From Gemmatimonas sp. (lineage in GTDB: Bacteria; Gemmatimonadota; Gemmatimonadetes; Gemmatimonadales; Gemmatimonadaceae), in contig JAABRT010000023.1 of the NCBI GenBank assembly GCA_011390805.1, positions 1-44,193 of the forward strand: a stretch of 44,193 nucleotides of DNA, given 5' to 3'. Below, one piece after another: positions 43,019-44,193 of the stretch. The notes under the pieces are model-generated. The model saw only the letters and a program-made list of their open reading frames with translations. It did not search any database and was not told where the DNA came from. A program made the translations under genes and the position numbers. Each line of letters opens with the position of its first letter. The first letter of the stretch is position 1.

Positions 43019-43971
43019 GGCTTCGCTCCAGCAGCGCGAATGGCCTGCGTCTTTTCTGCAATCGCCACCAAGAGTCGCTCCAGCTCACTTTCGTAGGCCG
43101 ATGCAGACATTGAATCCTTTCGCGCGCGCAACGCCGCCACCTGTGATTCCAGAGCCTGCCTCTCAGCAACCAGCGCCGCGACGCGCGGATCGGCAGGCAC
43201 CGCCGCTCCGCCAAAGGCTATCGTGGCTGCCAGCGTGGAATCACTGAGTACTGCGTGCTCGGTGAGCATGCGCTTGTCGGCTTCGTACTCTTTGGCGACC
43301 TCACGTTCGGCAAACGAAAAGGCTTCGAGCACCGATACTTTGCCGTCTTTGTCCGCGTCTGCTTCGCCCGAGCTCAATCCGCGCACGAAGTAGGTGGCAA
43401 AACGCGTGTCGTTGCGCTCTACGCTGCTTTTGGTAGACGTCAGGATCACGCGACGCGGACCGGCGAGAATGCGATTGAAGTCACCGCTCGCGCTGGCCGC
43501 GTTCACAAATACCACAGTTTGCTGCGCAAACCCCGAGAGCCACGTGGCGTAATCAGCAGCTGTGGGGTCGGGCCCCGAGAGATTCACGGCCGACTCATTT
43601 CCGTTGCCGCTGCCGTGGCCGTGCAGGAACACAAACAGCACATCCCCTGCTTTCACACGACGCGATAATGCCAGAAAGGCGTTGCCGACTTCCTGTTTGG
43701 TTGACTTGCCGTTGAAGCGCTTGCTGTCACGCGATGGGTTCTCGGTAAGCACGATCAGACTCGAATCGGCCACGTTCCACTTTTCGCGCGCCACATCGTG
43801 CAGCAACACCGCCGCGCCGAAAAAGGCATCGCGGTAGGTGGCCTCGCCGCCCAACCCGGTGATCACCAATGCATGCGTTTGTTGCGCGGCAACTGCGCGC
43901 GGTAACGGGACAGTGAGCGCACCTGCAAGCGCCAGTGTTGCACACCACAACCCGCGAGTGTTTCTGATCAT
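43015..43971 (-). CDS. Exported caspase-fold (C13/C14-like) protein lacking the catalytic Cys
   Basis: A 318 aa protein with a signal peptide (residues 8-29, ending AVAAQ). The caspase-hemoglobinase fold is visible in order: TEN-containing strand LIVLTEN, FVFLHGHGSGNGN with the expected His117, then VVFVNAASASG, where a Cys is expected and Ala159/Ser160 are found. RVILTSTKSSVERN and FATYFVRGL follow, then an EF-hand-like loop DADKDGKVSVLE (205-216), and a C-terminal coiled coil (about 265-310). The catalytic Cys is therefore absent and the protein is probably a non-peptidase relative, perhaps a scaffold. AGGA precedes ATG 43971. It starts 4 nt inside the previous gene. Confidence 0.82.
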   Translation of the reverse strand: MIRNTRGLWCATLALAGALTVPLPRAVAAQQTHALVITGLGGEATYRDAFFGAAVLLHDVAREKWNVADSSLIVLTENPSRDSKRFNGKSTKQEVGNAFLALSRRVKAGDVLFVFLHGHGSGNGNESAVNLSGPDPTAADYATWLSGFAQQTVVFVNAASASGDFNRILAGPRRVILTSTKSSVERNDTRFATYFVRGLSSGEADADKDGKVSVLEAFSFAEREVAKEYEADKRMLTEHAVLSDSTLAATIAFGGAAVPADPRVAALVAERQALESQVAALRARKDSMSASAYESELERLLVAIAEKTQAIRAAGAKP

Positions 43972-44193
43972 GCCAATCCTCTCCAGCGTCGCCACATCCA
44001 CTCTGCGCCGAGGCACAGCGCCAACAGGAGAAATACCACAGGCATGTCCCAGAGGTCCCGCGATTCACGCACCACAACACCGGCTTCTGTATACTGCACG
44101 TCGTCAACAAGCCGTGCTGCATCGCTGAGCGGCACGTAGCGTCCACCCGTTTCCTGTGCAATGCGACGCAGCAGCGGTGCACGCTGTTCGGCC
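43968..44193 (-). CDS. C-terminus of an upstream membrane protein of the same operon (partial)
   Basis: The frame is open from the right window edge (44193) to a TGA at 43968. About 75 residues are present. They include ETGGRYVPLSDAARLVDDV, then VVVRESRDLWDMP, then a membrane helix (VVFLLLALCLGAEW) and a basic end WMWRRWRGLA. This tail is typical of large BatA-like or glutamine amidotransferase/VWA membrane proteins, which end in one helix. The N-terminus is missing, so the family remains a guess. The stop overlaps the caspase-like start by 4 nt, so it begins or continues this operon. Confidence 0.7.
   Translation of the reverse strand, partial: AEQRAPLLRRIAQETGGRYVPLSDAARLVDDVQYTEAGVVVRESRDLWDMPVVFLLLALCLGAEWMWRRWRGLA

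Overview
The window is a G+C-rich (roughly 60% by eye), gene-dense bacterial chromosome segment with about 35 protein genes, short intergenic gaps and many 1 to 4 nt gene overlaps. I see no rRNA, tRNA, CRISPR array, phage gene or insertion sequence. The gene content suggests a free-living aerobic Gram-negative. It includes an outer-membrane barrel protein ending in Phe, several secreted amidohydrolases and lipoproteins, a PQQ-type sugar dehydrogenase, an IorAB-type molybdenum hydroxylase, ergothioneine genes and a large MoxR/DUF58/VWA/DUF4159/DUF4175 operon. The combination resembles Gemmatimonadota best. That assignment is inference from gene content and style, not from a marker gene.

Layout, left to right. 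Positions 1-9257: a cut-off DsbD/CcdA-type membrane gene (minus), ettA (plus) with its terminator, an AAA_28-type NTPase, a minus-strand pair (small secreted protein and DUF2231 membrane protein), a hypothetical gene, a secreted amidohydrolase, an EVE-domain protein, and a minus-strand pair of sugar dehydrogenase lipoprotein and M23 endopeptidase lipoprotein. Positions 9368-12053: cupin, small GNAT-like protein, HI0933-type flavoprotein and YaeQ, all plus. Positions 12078-16927: a large two-barrel outer-membrane protein, a cardiolipin-synthase-like PLD enzyme and an Old Yellow Enzyme homologue.

Positions 16937-22098 form an ergothioneine locus. egtB and egtD (minus, 4 nt overlap) are followed closely by a DUF427 gene and the OYE gene. 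They are divergent from an ABC ATPase and a fused substrate-binding-protein/permease of the osmoprotectant/EgtU type. The fusion has the binding domain first, opposite to the order described for EgtU, and its position beside egtBD makes it a good candidate for ergothioneine, hercynine or betaine transport.

Positions 22121-32018 hold csbD, a secreted thermonuclease-like lipoprotein, a MOSC protein, a site-2 protease with CBS domains, iorBA-type genes, a secreted amidohydrolase, a PP2C phosphatase and a secreted M24 peptidase homologue.

Positions 32031-44193 are one tightly packed minus-strand operon, read right to left: an unfinished membrane protein, a caspase-fold protein without its catalytic Cys, a TPR protein with a zinc-peptidase motif, DUF4159, MoxR ATPase, DUF58, a BatA-like VWA membrane protein, and a DUF4175 protein containing 15 tandem copies of a 15 bp GQGQQ-coding repeat. 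This cluster and the ergothioneine/transporter locus are the two best candidates for systems that are not fully described.
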